This document shows positions 1 to 10,530 of a stretch of 64,000 nt of DNA, in pieces. Position 1 is the first letter of the stretch; the number at the start of each line of letters is the position of its first letter. Made by a program: the position numbers and the translations under genes. The stretch is from Tenrec ecaudatus (taxonomy: Eukaryota; Chordata; Mammalia; Afrosoricida; Tenrecidae), in NCBI RefSeq assembly GCF_050624435.1, contig NC_134537.1, positions 125,774,086-125,838,085 on the forward strand. The letters run 5' to 3'. The notes beneath the pieces are model-generated. The model was not told where the DNA came from. It did no database searches and was given only the letters and a program-made list of their open reading frames with translations.

Positions 1-70
1 ATGTAATGAGAATAGAGAGTGATTATCTTTTGTTATCATTAAATAACCCTAATGCTATTTTTAGACTATA

Positions 71-246
71 TATTGGGCTGTTAAGGACACAGTCAGTAGT
101 TTGAAACCACAAGCCACTCTGCATGAGAAAGATGAGGCTTTCTACTTCTCTAAAGAGTTACAGTCTCAGAAAACCACAGTTCCTGTCTTATAGGGTCGCT
201 GTGAGTCAGAATTGACGTCATGGCAGTGAGAGGTTTGTTTGTGGGC
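71..246 (+). mobile_element. AfroSINE (tRNA-derived SINE)
   Basis: The block runs from a 'TTGGGCTG..AAGG..GTCAGTAGTTTGAAACC' head, through the 'GAGAAAGATGAGGCTTTCTAC' middle, to the 'TAGGGTCGCTGTGAGTCAGAATTGAC' end. That is the layout shared by about two dozen copies in this window. The first ~20 bp of the tRNA-like head are poorly kept. AfroSINEs are non-coding and moved by LINE machinery. Confidence 0.8.
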
Positions 247-284
247 TTACTTAATTCCAACAAGTGGGCTTACTTACTTAATTT

Positions 285-1440
285 TTAATTATTTTGATTG
301 ATGTTAACTGTTTTATGATAGGTCCTCATATCATACAATTCAATAGCTAAATCATATCAAGGAAAGTTGTAAAATCATCACCACAGTCAATGGTAGAGCA
401 GTTCCTTCTTTCTTGGGCTTATTGTGATTGTTATTGGCTCCCCACATCCCCCACCTTGCCAGACATGCCCCAAAGAAACCATTAATCCAGTGACTATCTC
501 TAGAGATTTCCTATCCTGATTTTCATATACAGAAAAACATATTTAAAAAAAACCAAATCCCACAGAAAGCTAACAACATTCACAAAGTAAAACAGAAAAA
601 AACCTCCATCAAAAGAAAGTAGAAAATATTTAAAACTACAGCAAATTTAAAATGGGTCAAAAGGAAAATCAAATGTTAGGGTGTTGAATTTTAGCCTAAC
701 TGCATCTGCAATAATCACTTTCCAGTTCAGTGTTCACATCCTCGGTCCATGATGAGAGAGGCTTAATTAGCTTTGCAAAAAACTGAAACAGCTTTAGCAT
801 GGATCAAAAGGGAGACCACATGATAAGGCATTGCATTTTAACATAACCAGATCTGCCACACACAATTTTCCAATGCTCTTTGTCAGATAACATGGCTATT
901 CACAACCCTGGATTACGGTCAGAGAGTATTCACTAAGGCTTAATCTGTGTGTGACCCTGTCGATGGGTTTTGGGTTTCCACCATCATCCACAGCCTTCGT
1001 CACCATCATCCAAAACCAGGTGTTTATAGCTTCAGCTCTGATACCGCTGCCCCTTGGGATCTGGATTTTATTATGTACAATCCTTTGGTCACACAGGCTG
1101 GTGTCCCTCTGCTATGTGGACTTAGTTGATGCCTTGCGTAGATGGCTTCTTGAAGACAAGCCTTGAAGATCCCAGAGGCTGTTCTGATAGCTGAGCACCA
1201 TAGAGTTTCTCCGTCAAGCTTTGCTATAGCACCCGTATCTTCAGTGCTCCCTTCATGAGGGCGAGCACAAAGCAGGGTCATGCCATATAAACTAATTGTT
1301 CTCAGTTTGGGGCTAGAATTAAGTGTGAGCCCCCAATCACTTCATATCTCTATAGTTTATATGTGTCTCTGGTTCACCTTAGAGATGTTAGTGTCTTTTT
1401 ATGAAAAACTTAAACCCTTGAACATTCAGAGAGTTGTAAT
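285..1440 (-). mobile_element. Old L1 3' UTR (afrotherian L1 type), antisense
   Basis: An antisense L1 3' UTR of the type seen repeatedly here: a 'CATACAATTCAATAGCTAAATCA..' tail, a pyrimidine-rich block near 430-480, and a 'TCACACAGGCTGGTGTCCC..CTATGTGGACTTAGTTG' module near 1090-1130. The last module is homologous to the corresponding one in the younger L1 at 12330-12380. It is diverged, and the open frames across it have no recognisable product. Confidence 0.6.
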
Positions 1441-1444
1441 TTTT

Positions 1445-1760
1445 TTCTGTTTTAAACAATGCTATAGTAAACATCCTTGTAATAAGGTGTTCATGCCTGT
1501 GATCTCTCTTTCAAGCAAGTCCTTACATAAAGAATGGTGGTATAAGGTATTTGCATAATTTAAGACTTCCGAATTTTGCTGCATGAAATGCTGTTCCACT
1601 TTACATTTAACTGAGATATAAAAGAATGCCTGTTTTTCCTTAACTCTGTCAAACCTTTGATTTATGGCAGTGATAGTGCAACTGCCACAAGAATGATAAA
1701 TACTGCCAAGTTTATGGATAAAACTAGCCCCACTGAAACTTAAAATTACTAGTGATGCTG
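1445..1760 (-). mobile_element. L1 fragment, 3' region, antisense
   Basis: The text resembles the antisense L1 3' region, with a '..AACAATGCTATAGTAAACATCC' segment followed by 'AATTTTGCTGCATGAAATGCTGTTCCAC'. It continues the L1 that begins at about 285. There is no coding capacity. Confidence 0.5.
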
Positions 1761-2011
1761 AACATTTAAACATGTTTTAGTTTTTCTTTTAGAATTTTAT
1801 CTTTTCTTGTTAATTTTTACATGTTTTAAAAGTTAGGAATATTAACTTTTTATTTGGCGTGTAGCTTCTGACACAGCTAACTTTAGTATTTGCCTTTTAT
1901 TTAAAATAGTTTTAATATAGACAATTTAAGATATTCATAGGTAGCTAGATTTTAGCAGCTTTTCCATTATGTCTGTTTCTTGAAATCATAGCTGTGGTAT
2001 CAGTCATGAGA
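1761..2011. other. Unassigned AT-rich stretch
   Basis: AT-rich sequence with no recognisable repeat, splice-flanked frame or RNA gene. Confidence 0.3.
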
Positions 2012-2200
2012 TCCGCATTGAGCTGCTCCCCTGCAGGCCAGCGGTTCCGAGGCAGCAGGCCTCCGGAGGAAGAAAGACGAGGCTGTTCACTCTCATGGAG
2101 ATCTTAAGTGTTGGAAACCCAAAGGGGTAGTTCTCCTCTGTTCTGTAGGGTCGCTGTGACCATATAGAATCGACTCAATCTCAGTGAGTGATTTTCTTTT
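2012..2200 (+). mobile_element. AfroSINE
   Basis: Diverged head 'GCATTGAGCTGCTCCCC..CAGCGGTTC', then 'AAACCCAAAGGGGTAGTTCTCC', and the 'TGTAGGGTCGCTGTGACC..ATCGACTC' end. A few bases are inserted before the terminal ATCGACTC. Confidence 0.7.
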
Positions 2201-3231
2201 CAGCTTACCAGCTAATGGATAGCAAAAATAGACCTGTAGGAAAATACATCATACTAAAAGAAATAAAACATTTTTTATCAGTGAGAGATAAAATTCTTTA
2301 TAAAAACAATTGTTACATTAATCCATCTAATTAAAGCAAACCGCTTGAGCCATGTATCAGCTTTGTATCTAATTTGTCTATTAAATTGTACATTTCTGAG
2401 AATGGTGGTGAGTGTTTGATGGTTTGTCAGCTGTTTTGCATACTGAAATAGAACATAAACTGAGAAAAACATGGAGAGATCTCATTTTTTTAGCTAAAAT
2501 CTCTTCTCACACCCTGTCAGATGCTAGCTGACCTCACAAGATTGCCCCAGTCCAAACTAGATGACTGAGCTTTTCCAGTGGGAGACTGCAGCAAATATAT
2601 TTTTATTGAATTTCCAAGAGTTATAAAAATGGTCACAGTCATAAAAATGACTATTATGGGTATTAGTGATATCACGACAATTGTGTGGAGATTTTGCCAT
2701 CTTGTATGGTCATCTTTTCCATAAAACAAGCCAGTGAATTCACTGAAGAAAGCTGGCCTACAAATTTCATCCTACCCTTCACACAGTAGTGGTAATTTGG
2801 TTACACTTACATATTTCATTCCTTCTTTCAACACTGAATTAAGATCAGAAGGCATAATTTTGTCCACCAAATAGTAACCTGCTCTGAAGCAGGGGATGAA
2901 TCGGTGTAGCCTCTTTGATTCGCATTCATGATAACCCTCCTTGGGTGCCACAAAGACTTCAGCCCTCAACAACTAACGCAGAGTGACTGTTGGAACCCAA
3001 CCACCCAAACGGCCAAGTTCCACCTGGCAGACTCTAGGCAGTGCAGTTCCATTCTGCACACACGGGGTCCATGAACCTGATGGTGGCAAGGTTCCTTTCT
3101 GTTTAGTTTACTTTATGTCCCCTATCCTGCTTCATGCATGCTGGAGATTTGTCAGCTCTGACCTCAGAGCCCTACCCTCACAAAAGATCATTAGCTAAAC
3201 AAGAAAACACTTGTTTCTATAGCATTTTCAG
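2201..3231. other. Unassigned, mostly single-copy-looking sequence
   Basis: No SINE, LTR or BovB signature was seen over about 1 kb. Several short minus-strand frames (e.g. 2278-2472 and 2517-2729) lack any recognisable domain. The stretch ends in a pyrimidine-rich run and TTTTCAG at 3225-3231, which could act as a splice acceptor for the candidate exon that follows. Confidence 0.3.
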
Positions 3232-3354
3232 AAACAGAATGAAAACCCAGAGACTGTCTTCTTTGTGGATGAACTGCAGATCAGCCTGGAGAAGATTCGT
3301 GTTCTGGTTCAACAGGAGAGGGAAATATTTGCCAGACTGAGCACATGGTCCTAA
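3232..3354 (+). CDS. Candidate terminal coding exon, gene unknown
   Basis: The sequence TTTTCAG (3225-3231), preceded by a pyrimidine-rich run with a possible branch-point region, opens a 40-residue frame. The frame begins K-Q-N-E-N-P-E and ends R-L-S-T-W-S, followed by TAA at 3352-3354. The peptide is hydrophilic with heptad-like leucine/isoleucine spacing and reads like the end of a coiled-coil protein rather than random translation. No clear AATAAA was seen in the following 150 bp. I do not recognise the protein. It could equally be a fragment of a processed pseudogene or a chance frame; no upstream exon was found in the window. Confidence 0.3.
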   Translation, partial: KQNENPETVFFVDELQISLEKIRVLVQQEREIFARLSTWS

Positions 3355-3495
3355 TTAGTCTTTCACTCTGACTGCCCTTGAGTGGGTAATATATCCACTC
3401 TTGTCCATTGTTAGAGGCATTGAACCAGAAATCATTTTTCTTCCTCTTTAAGCATAATATTGACCGTTGACTTTGGGTTCCTAATGCTACTGTAA

Positions 3496-3662
3496 GAGTC
3501 CTCGTGATAAGGAGGATTGCGTGTTGGGCTGCTAACTACAAGGTTGGTAGTTTAAAACCACCAGTTCTTTCGTGGGAGAAAGAGGAGACTTTCTACTCCT
3601 GTACAGAGGTCTAATCTGGGAAACTCACGGGGGCAGTTTTATTCTGTCCTATGGGGATGCTT
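3496..3662 (+). mobile_element. AfroSINE, 3' truncated
   Basis: Clear head and middle ('GCGTGTTGGGCTGCTAACTACAAGG', 'GTGGGAGAAAGAGGAGACTTTC') ending at 'TCTGTCCTATGGGG'. The ATCGACTCGATGGC end is missing. Confidence 0.8.
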
Positions 3663-3721
3663 CCAAGATATGCATACAGGTTTTAGTAGCTTTGTCCTCT
3701 GCAGTGGGGATCTGAGTCCTT

Positions 3722-4551
3722 ATATCAGAAAGATGTTTACTTGTGTTTCACAGACGATGCAAAAAGCATTTGACTGTGTGAACCCCTAGTGAACAGCAGA
3801 TCACCTCGAGAAGAATGGGCATTCCAGAAAGCTTCACTGTGCTCTTGAGGAACCTAAAAGAGTATGAAGAGGCAGTTGTGTGAACAGAACAAGGGAACAC
3901 TGCATGCTTTAAAATAAGAAAGGGTTGTTTCCTCTCACTGTACCTGTTCAATCTAGAGGCTGAGAAAACCATCAGAGAAGCTGGAATTTATGAAAAACAG
4001 TTCAGCATCAGGATTGGAGAAAGGCTTATTAATCTGCTATATACAGGTGACACAAACTTGCTTGCTGAAAGTGAGGAGGAATTGAAGCACTCGTGGATGA
4101 AGATCGAGGATTTCAGCCTTCAGTAGGGTTTACAATGCAATGTAAGGAAGACCAAATTCTCATAGGACCAGCAAGTAACATCATGATCAATGGAGACAAG
4201 GTTGAAGTTGTCAAGGATTTTGTCTTACTTGGATCCACAATCAATGCTCGTGGAAACAGCAGGCAAGAGATCAAAAGACATATTGCATTAAGTAAATCTA
4301 TTGCAAAAGATCTCTTGACAGTATTGGAGAGCAAAGATGTTTCTTTGAGAACTAAGGTGCACCTGGCCCAAGAAGTAAGGCCAGAGCGCTCCTTAGAGGC
4401 AAGGATGGTGAGAGTTTGTCCTATATTGTCAGAAGAGAACATTCCCTGGAGAAGGACATCATGTCTTGTAATGTGGAAGGTTGAAGAAAAAGAGGCAGGC
4501 TCTCAATGCGATGGATGGACACAGTGGCTGCATCAATTGGCTCAGGCAGAC
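3722..4551 (+). mobile_element. RTE/BovB LINE, RT domain to near 3' end, degenerate
   Basis: BovB-type ORF2 fragment in sense orientation. The frame opens with the 'YQKDVYLCF.D.AK.FD' region (3725-3780). It then shows the palm segment SPYLFNLEAE, a degraded catalytic box (L-Y-T-G-D-T where Y-A-D-D is expected, near 4040-4055) and LLAESEEELKH. Stops and frameshifts break it several times. An ERVL-type solo LTR splits it from its own tail at 5071-5180. It is a dead copy; RTE elements encode an endonuclease-reverse transcriptase. Confidence 0.8.
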
Positions 4552-5065
4552 TGTGTTAGTCTGGGTACTTTAGAGAAACAAATCCACAGAAACTCATATG
4601 TGTAAGAGAGTTTTATATAAAGGACAGAGTGCACATCAAGAAAACATCCCAACCCAGTGCTGCCCAAGCCCACAAGTCCAACATTAACTCATATGGCAAA
4701 CACCAATCCACAAAGTCCTCCTCCATCTCACAAAACACAGACAATGATGCCGACTGCAGGAGAAAAGCCAAGTCAGTGAATGTGTAAGCATCTCATCATT
4801 GGCAGGGGTCTAGATGCGGCTGCTCCAGCACCCAGAGCTGCATTGGGGTAGAGCCATGCAGCTTCTCCTGGGGGATGTCTTGCAGGAAGTGAGCCTTGCC
4901 AGCTGAAGCAGGAAACTGGCTAAAGAAGCTGCACTCTTGTCTGGCCACCAGAAAACAAGAGACCAGAGAATTAGAAAGATGAGGCTCACCAAGCCATTTA
5001 TCACTCTGCCCTTCAATTAACCCTACATGGGTTTACCGACCAAGTTGGCACAATACACTAACTCA
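4552..5065 (+). mobile_element. ERVL-type solo LTR
   Basis: Begins TGTGTTAGTCTGGGTA and ends ..ACTAACTCA, the TG..CA layout of a retroviral LTR. The flanks are CAGAC (4547-4551) and CAGAG (5066-5070), a 5-bp target-site duplication with one mismatch. The BovB sequence continues directly on either side, so this is an insertion. The start resembles MLT2-class LTRs of ERVL; the assignment is from memory. No viral gene is present. Confidence 0.75.
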
Positions 5066-5070
5066 CAGAG

Positions 5071-5180
5071 GAACAATTTGTGAGGCTACTGTAGGACCAT
5101 ACAGTGGTTCGTTGTTGTGCTTAGGGTTGCCGATTTGATGGCACCTAATAACAACAACAACAACAGCAACAACAACAGCA
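5071..5180 (+). mobile_element. RTE/BovB 3' tail (continuation)
   Basis: Downstream half of the BovB copy interrupted by the LTR: 'GAACAATTTGTGAGG..GATGGCACCTAATAACAACAAC' followed by an impure (CAA)n/(CAG) tail at about 5148-5178. The same tail occurs at 7060-7092. Confidence 0.8.
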
Positions 5181-6314
5181 GGGTCGCCATGAGCTAGAAT
5201 AGAGTCCTTAGCAGGGAGTTTTCTGTACAATGCTGTTGTCCCTGACACCTGCTACTTTCTTTGGATAAAATTAATCCATTTCATACTTGGAGAGCAATAT
5301 TTTACTTTTATTCCAGAATAATTCTATGGATGTAAAAGGGTTCTCAGCTTGTTTGAAAACAATGCAAAATTTTTGATGGCTTGGTGTCATTATGTGATGA
5401 AATGTCTAAAATATACAACGCACAAGGGACAAAAACCAAATGGGTCATTGGTTGAACAAAATCCAATTTTCAGATATTCATCATCCTATATGCTATTTAC
5501 ACTTTTTCGTTTCCAATGTTTGTATGAAATCGTCACCCTCACAGGCCCGCTGTCCCAACTTGCACACACATACATTCTACATTTGCACCAGAGGTTTGCT
5601 GATTATAAATGTGTATGAGGTTATTCTGGGTTGTATTAGATGTATTAGTATTTTCATTATTGCTTTTGTACTTCAACAAACCATCTTGAACCACTAATTC
5701 AATTTCGTGAAGTTGGGCTATCATGCCACACGTGAATAAAAAATAAAAATGCACACGGAATAAAGTAAGCAGAGGCATATTGACTGGATGGTGGGGCCTC
5801 CCGATATGATCATTCTAGTGTTTGTGGTTTATGTGCAGCCTCTAAGCCCATCATGATTTTTAATGCTTTAATGGTATTTCTGAGAAAACTATAGTTTATC
5901 TCACATTTCACATTTATGACACATGCATGAACAAAATTGGCTGACAGCTTTTCCATCACAAATTGCCTGCAGGATGCGGATTGGCTATTAGGAACCCCAC
6001 CAGGACCTCTGAGTCATCCTGTACCCGTGACTCTGACTTCTCCATTCCAGAGATTATAGAAAAATTTGCCGACCTTTCAAGTACGTTTTCTTCATACTTT
6101 TATTTTTTACGTTGACTACTTTAATTCACCTGGACTTTATTTAGACATCTGATATGATATGAGAGTCTCACCTTTTTTTTAACCCCACATGACTGACTTA
6201 TTATGTTGGACCCCCGTTGTCATCCCGTCAGCTCTGACTCATGGGAACTCTGTGTGCGTCAGAGGGAAAATATGCTCTCTTGGGTTAAGTTTTAATTTTT
6301 GGTGAGAATTATGA
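5181..6314. other. Unassigned sequence with a possible old L1 scrap
   Basis: No SINE or LTR was recognised. Positions 6105-6175 ('TTAATTCACCTGGACTTTATTTAGACATC') vaguely resemble antisense L1 ORF2. Short frames, including 5349-5618, have no recognisable domain. Confidence 0.3.
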
Positions 6315-6382
6315 AGAGGCTTCAAAGGTTCATGGGGAGATTTCATTGTCTTTTAATTCCATGAGCTTTTTGAAACTCCCCT
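6315..6382. mobile_element. Palindromic mariner-type MITE
   Basis: A ~68-bp near-palindrome: the left arm GAGGCTTCAAAGGTTCATGG is mirrored by the right arm CCATGAGCTTTTTGAAACTCC. The arms match the terminal inverted repeats I associate with Hsmar2-type mariners, with no coding core. A flanking TA duplication is not evident. A second copy lies at 58949-59021 and a half copy near 28806-28852. Confidence 0.5.
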
Positions 6383-6664
6383 GTGAACACAGCAGAACAT
6401 ACACCCACACAACAGTTTGTCCAATTCAATAACCCGGGTTACCCTCTTCCTGTTGTGTCACCTTTTGAACTACCTCTCCTCGTATTGTTTCACCACAAGC
6501 GACTTAAAATCCCTGCCCCTGAAATTTTCACGTATGCTTTAGAGTTACTGTTGTCAATTTTATGTTATGTTTTAACAGAGCTCATGTTGAATATTCCATA
6601 CTACTTTAGCTAGATTGTTGGTGGCGGGGTGAGGATCCGGGTCTTTACACTGTGCTGTACTCCA
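6383..6664. other. Unassigned
   Basis: No recognisable repeat. The frame at 6383-6613 (76 codons) has no known domain and no splice or promoter context. Confidence 0.25.
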
Positions 6665-6885
6665 CACTGAAGGCTGCAGTCCTTGAGCTTCGTCAGCAAG
6701 GGCTTCAATTCCTCCCCACTTTCAGGAAGATGTGCCACCTGCAAATTGCCGCAGTTTATTCATAAGCCTTCCTCCAATCCTGAAGCCACTTTCTTGTTCA
6801 TAAAATTCTGCATTTCTGACTATTTGTTCAGCATACAGATTGAATAAATGTGGTGGGAGGATGCAACCCTAACGCACCCCTTTCC
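6665..6885 (-). mobile_element. RTE/BovB fragment, inverted 5' part
   Basis: Antisense BovB RT region: 'CTTCCTCCAATCCTGAAGCCAC..AGCATACAGATTGAATAAATGTGGTGGGAGG..AACGCACCCC' is the complement of the stretch around the catalytic box. It abuts a sense-strand BovB 3' end, as expected for a 5'-inverted (twin-primed) insertion. Confidence 0.7.
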
Positions 6886-6889
6886 TGAC

Positions 6890-7092
6890 CAGTCCCCAGA
6901 GAAGGAAAAGTCGAGGAGCAGCGTGAAAGAGGCAGGCCCTCGACGAGATGGACAGACACAGTGGCTGCAAGATTGGGCTCAGGCAGAGGAATAATTGTGA
7001 GGATGGTGCTGGACCAGGCAGTGTTTTGTTCCGTTTTGCAGAGTTGCTGTGGGTTGGAACAGTTTTGATAGCACCTAACAACAATAGCATTG
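6890..7092 (+). mobile_element. RTE/BovB 3' end
   Basis: Sense BovB 3' terminus: 'GAGATGGACAGACACAGTGG', 'AATTGTGAGGATGGTGCTGG', then 'GTTGGAACAGTTTTGATAGC', and the ACCTAACAACAATAG tail. The same order is seen in the split copy ending at 5180. Confidence 0.8.
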
Positions 7093-7292
7093 GTGGTGGT
7101 GTAATTTTGTATTGGGTGGTTAACTTCAAGGTTAGCAATTCAAAACCTCCAGCCATTCCTCAGGAAAAGCATGAGACTTTCTATTCCCGCAAAGACATAA
7201 AGTCTTAGAAACCCACAGGGGCAGGTAGTTCTACCCTGTCTCATAAGATTGCTGTGAGTTGGAATTGACTTGATGGTAAAGAGTTTGGTTTC
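7093..7292 (+). mobile_element. AfroSINE, full length
   Basis: 'TATTGGGTGGTTAACTTCAAGG', 'AGAAACCCACAGGGGCAG', 'TTGCTGTGAGTTGGAATTGAC' and 'TTGATGGTAAAGAGTTTGGTTT' are all in order. It sits directly on the BovB tail. Confidence 0.85.
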
Positions 7293-7427
7293 GGGCCGTT
7301 TAGTTTAGAGATGACTTCATGATGTATTTCAGCTCATGGTTTGAATATTTCTTCAGAGATGAAGATTTAGGAGTTCCTCTAGTTGTCAAAATACCCAGTA
7401 AGTATGGATTCTGTAAGAATTTTAAGT

Positions 7428-7866
7428 TCTGGAAGAAGAATTCAGCACCAGGATTTTAGGAATGCTTGTGAACAACATTCTACATGCAGATGACATAACC
7501 CTGCTTGCTGAAAGTGAGGAAGACTTAAAACACTTGTTGATGAAGGCCAAGGATTACAGCCTTAAAAAAGATTACAACCCTATGTAAAGAAAACCAAAAT
7601 CCTCACAACTGAACGAATAGGCAACATCATGATAAATGGAGAAAAGATTGAAGCTGTCAAGGATTTTGTCTTACTTATATCCACAATCAATGCTCGTGGA
7701 AGCAACAGCCAAGAAATGAGACAATGCAGTGCACTGGGTAAATCTGCTGCACAAGGTCTCTTTACAGTGCTGAAAAGCAAGGATGTCGCTCTGAGGACTA
7801 AGGTGTGCCCGACCAAGCCATGGTATTTTCAATCATCTCATATGCATGTAGAAGTTGGGCATTGAA
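7428..7866 (+). mobile_element. RTE/BovB LINE, RT fragment
   Basis: Sense BovB ORF2 fragment. It holds the catalytic box as H-A-D-D at 7484-7495, followed by LLAESEEDLKHLL. Further on comes NIMINGEKIEAVKDFVLL (7627-7675), then the SAAQGLFTVLKSKDVALRTK segment. Frames shift between the two halves, so it is not functional. Confidence 0.8.
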
Positions 7867-7867
7867 T

Positions 7868-8115
7868 ACGCAAATTTAAAATAAACAAAAGTTTATTAGT
7901 GGTTGCCAGGGTTAGGAGAAGAAGAAATGGTAAATAATTAGTTGAGAGTTACTGGATGTCTTTTGGGGATGATGAAAGAATTCGGGAAATAGATAGTTAT
8001 AATGGTTTCCCAACCTGGTGAGTGTAACCAGTGTCACTGGATTATAAAGGCGATTGAAAGAACAAACGCTTTGGTATGTACATTTTGCTATAATAAAATT
8101 TCTAAGTATGAAAAC
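7868..8115 (+). mobile_element. L1 3' UTR fragment, sense
   Basis: 'GTTTATTAGTGGTTGCCAGGG', 'TTTTGGGGATGATGAAAGAATTC' and a terminal TATAATAAAATTTC match the common mammalian L1M/L1P 3' UTR pattern. Confidence 0.65.
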
Positions 8116-8219
8116 ATTTAAAAAAGAATGTTAAATTCCGTTCCATATTCCCTCTCCCCGCCTTGATCCAGACTCATCTATTGACTCCTTAATCAAAGAG
8201 TCAATAGTGATGGCTTGGC

Positions 8220-8556
8220 ACCATCCAATACGTCTTTTTAAAAAAATTTAAGTGTTGTGCATTATTAGTTTATTTTTTCCCCAGGACACTTGCTCTCACA
8301 TATATCCAGTTCATCATCCAGTACTTCTGATGTCATGGCAAAGGGGAGCGTAGTTCAAACAGACCTGTTGTTCAGTTCCCTCTGATTCCTGTGTTTGTTT
8401 GTTTCTCTGCTGCTCCGGGTGACTAGAAAGCAATGTTATCTTAGTTGGCTATTCACAAGTTTACAAGTCCAAACTAGGAATTGGAATAATCACACTAAAA
8501 CATAGGATTAGGTTAACAGATTGGGTAAGCTTAGGAACTCATGACCGGAGCCTTTG
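8220..8556 (-). mobile_element. Old L1 3' UTR (afrotherian type), antisense fragment
   Basis: Contains the 'CCAGTACTTCTGATGTCATGGC', 'AAAGGGGAGCGTAG' and 'TGCTGCTCCGGGTGACTAGAAAGC' modules. These recur in the longer copy at 10720-10860. Confidence 0.55.
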
Positions 8557-8560
8557 AACA

Positions 8561-8728
8561 GGACCTTTGGTGGCACAGTGAGATAAGTGTTGGGTTACTA
8601 GCTTCAGGGTCAGAGGTTCAAGACCACAAGCCACTCTGAGGGAAAAAGATGAGGTTATCTGCTCCTGTAAGTATTTACAGTCTTGGATATTTACTAGGAG
8701 TTGGAATCGCCGCAATAATTAGCTTGGC
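8561..8728 (+). mobile_element. AfroSINE
   Basis: 'GGTGGCACAGTGAGATAAGTG', 'TTGGGTTACTAGCTTCAGGGTC', 'AAAAAGATGAGGTTATCTGC', then a shortened 'GGAGTTGGAATCGCC' end. Confidence 0.75.
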
Positions 8729-8754
8729 TTAAGTGGTATCAAACACTTTAGCCT

Positions 8755-10325
8755 CTGTTTGGGGGGTTATTGTTGTAAAAGTATAGAACATGAGTATTTG
8801 TCATTTTACCTCGTTTTAACAGTTGTGTTGGCACTTCATCCACATACCATGCAATTAAAGAGTTCAATCACATTAAGAAGCATTGTACAATCATTACCAC
8901 AATCTAGGGCATTTTCTTTTTCCTTGTACCGTTATTCATGTAATTTTTAAAAATTGTGGCAAAAATACACACAACAAAACAGTCTCCAACTCAACAACTT
9001 CTATGTGCACAATTCAGATGATGCTCTTCATGCTGTCAAACCACTATTGATATCCGTTTCAAAATTATTCCGCCACCATAAACATAGACTCAGAGCCTCC
9101 CTAAGCAAAACTCTTCCTCTCTCACCCATAGTAACCATAGGTCAAGGTTGATTTCTTTTCTTTAACAGAGTTTTCTTAATATAATACTCATTATATTACT
9201 CATTATAATACTTCCATAGTTAGATCACTTTTAAAAAGCATTGTATGTACATCATCACAATCAGTTCTAATGCTCCCTTCTCACTCCCGCATTCATTGCT
9301 CCCCAATTTCCCTCATCCTCTACCCCTTTGCTGGTTCCCAAAAATCCATGGCATCAGTTATTGTTTCTATGCATCCAGTCCTCTGTGTTTCAGAAACTGG
9401 GAGACCTAAGAAAAGCAATAATAAAATGAAATCCCTCCCCCCCTTATTGACAACTTGGTGATGTCAGCTGCCCATGTCAAATAGTGCCGATATTAAATAC
9501 CCTTAATGGTTCCTCATTTTCCTCATCACCATCAACACAAACCCATGCCTGTCCAGAGAGTGATTCCCTTCCTCCCCAATAACTCCCCGAGCAACCATTA
9601 ATCGCTGTTCTTCCCTTGTCATAGAGGCGACGTCATACAGTCGCTGCCTTTTTGTGACTGACTGACTTCGCTCAGCAAATGTCTTCGGGACCCGTCACGT
9701 GGCAGGAGTGGACCAGGACGTCCTTTCTCTCTACAGCTGACTACGATTGTCCCACAGGGTTCGCACCTCGTGTTCGTATTCCTTCATGGGCCGATGTGCA
9801 CTCAGGGTTTCCCTCCCTCTCTCGCTCTCCTTTGAAGACTTGTGCTGCAATGAGGCATGTGGGCCAAGGTGTGGAAAGGTCTCTGCGGTATAAAAGATCT
9901 CTGCCGCCAGCTCACCAACAGGGGCTCCGAGCAAGAGAGGCGTGGCGCTCGCTTCCTGTCAGGACGGCAGCCTAGGAAACCCTGTCGTACACACGGCAAG
10001 AGGACATGTACCATGGAGCGGAATTTCTGGCCATATGATAGTCCTAGTTTCAGTTTTTCAGGAACCACCTTCATGTTTCCCACAGCAGTCGTCCTATTTA
10101 ACAGCAATGGTTCTCTCCCCATCTCCGCACCAATATTTGTTTTTTTTCTGTTGGTTTGTTTTTTTAAACCATTGCCATTCTCATAGAGGTGAGGTGTTAT
10201 CTTATGTAGGTTTGTTTTCTTTCTAAATGTTATTTAGTTGCTGTTGATAATGTACACACCAATTCAAGTTTCCACATGCACAATTCAGTGACCTTAACTA
10301 CTTCCCTCAGATTGCACAATCCTCC
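8755..10325 (-). mobile_element. Old afrotherian-type L1 3' UTR, antisense, part 1
   Basis: Start of a long antisense L1 3' region carrying 'GTGGCAAAAATACACACAACAAAACAG' (8957 on), conserved pyrimidine blocks (9270-9320) and a '..GACTGACTGACTTCGCTCAGC' segment (9655-9677). The same element resumes after each nested insertion, at 10531, 11208, 13621 and 15885. Many short frames on both strands here are chance. Confidence 0.55.
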
Positions 10326-10530
10326 CCCTCCTCTTCTTTTTAAATCATTTTATCGGGGGCTTGTACAACTCATCACAATCCATGCATCCATCCCTTGTGT
10401 CAAGCACATTTGTATATTTGTTGCCATCATCATTCTCAAAACATTTGCTTTCTCCTTGAGCCCTTGCTATCAGCTCCTCATTTTCCCCTTCCCTCCCCAC
10501 TTGCCCCTCCTTCATGGACCCTTGAATTGA
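10326..10530 (-). mobile_element. Young (tenrec-type) L1 3' end, short insertion
   Basis: A ~205-bp antisense L1 tail: 'TTTTATCGGGGGCTTGTACAAC', 'CATCACAATCCATGCATCC', 'CATTCTCAAAACATTTGC', and the pyrimidine block ending 'CTTCATGGACCCTTGAATTG'. It interrupts the older L1. Confidence 0.7.

Noticed and set aside
4093-4605. 170-codon frame as a gene
   Set aside because: BovB ORF2 remnant that runs across into the ERVL-type LTR after 4552.
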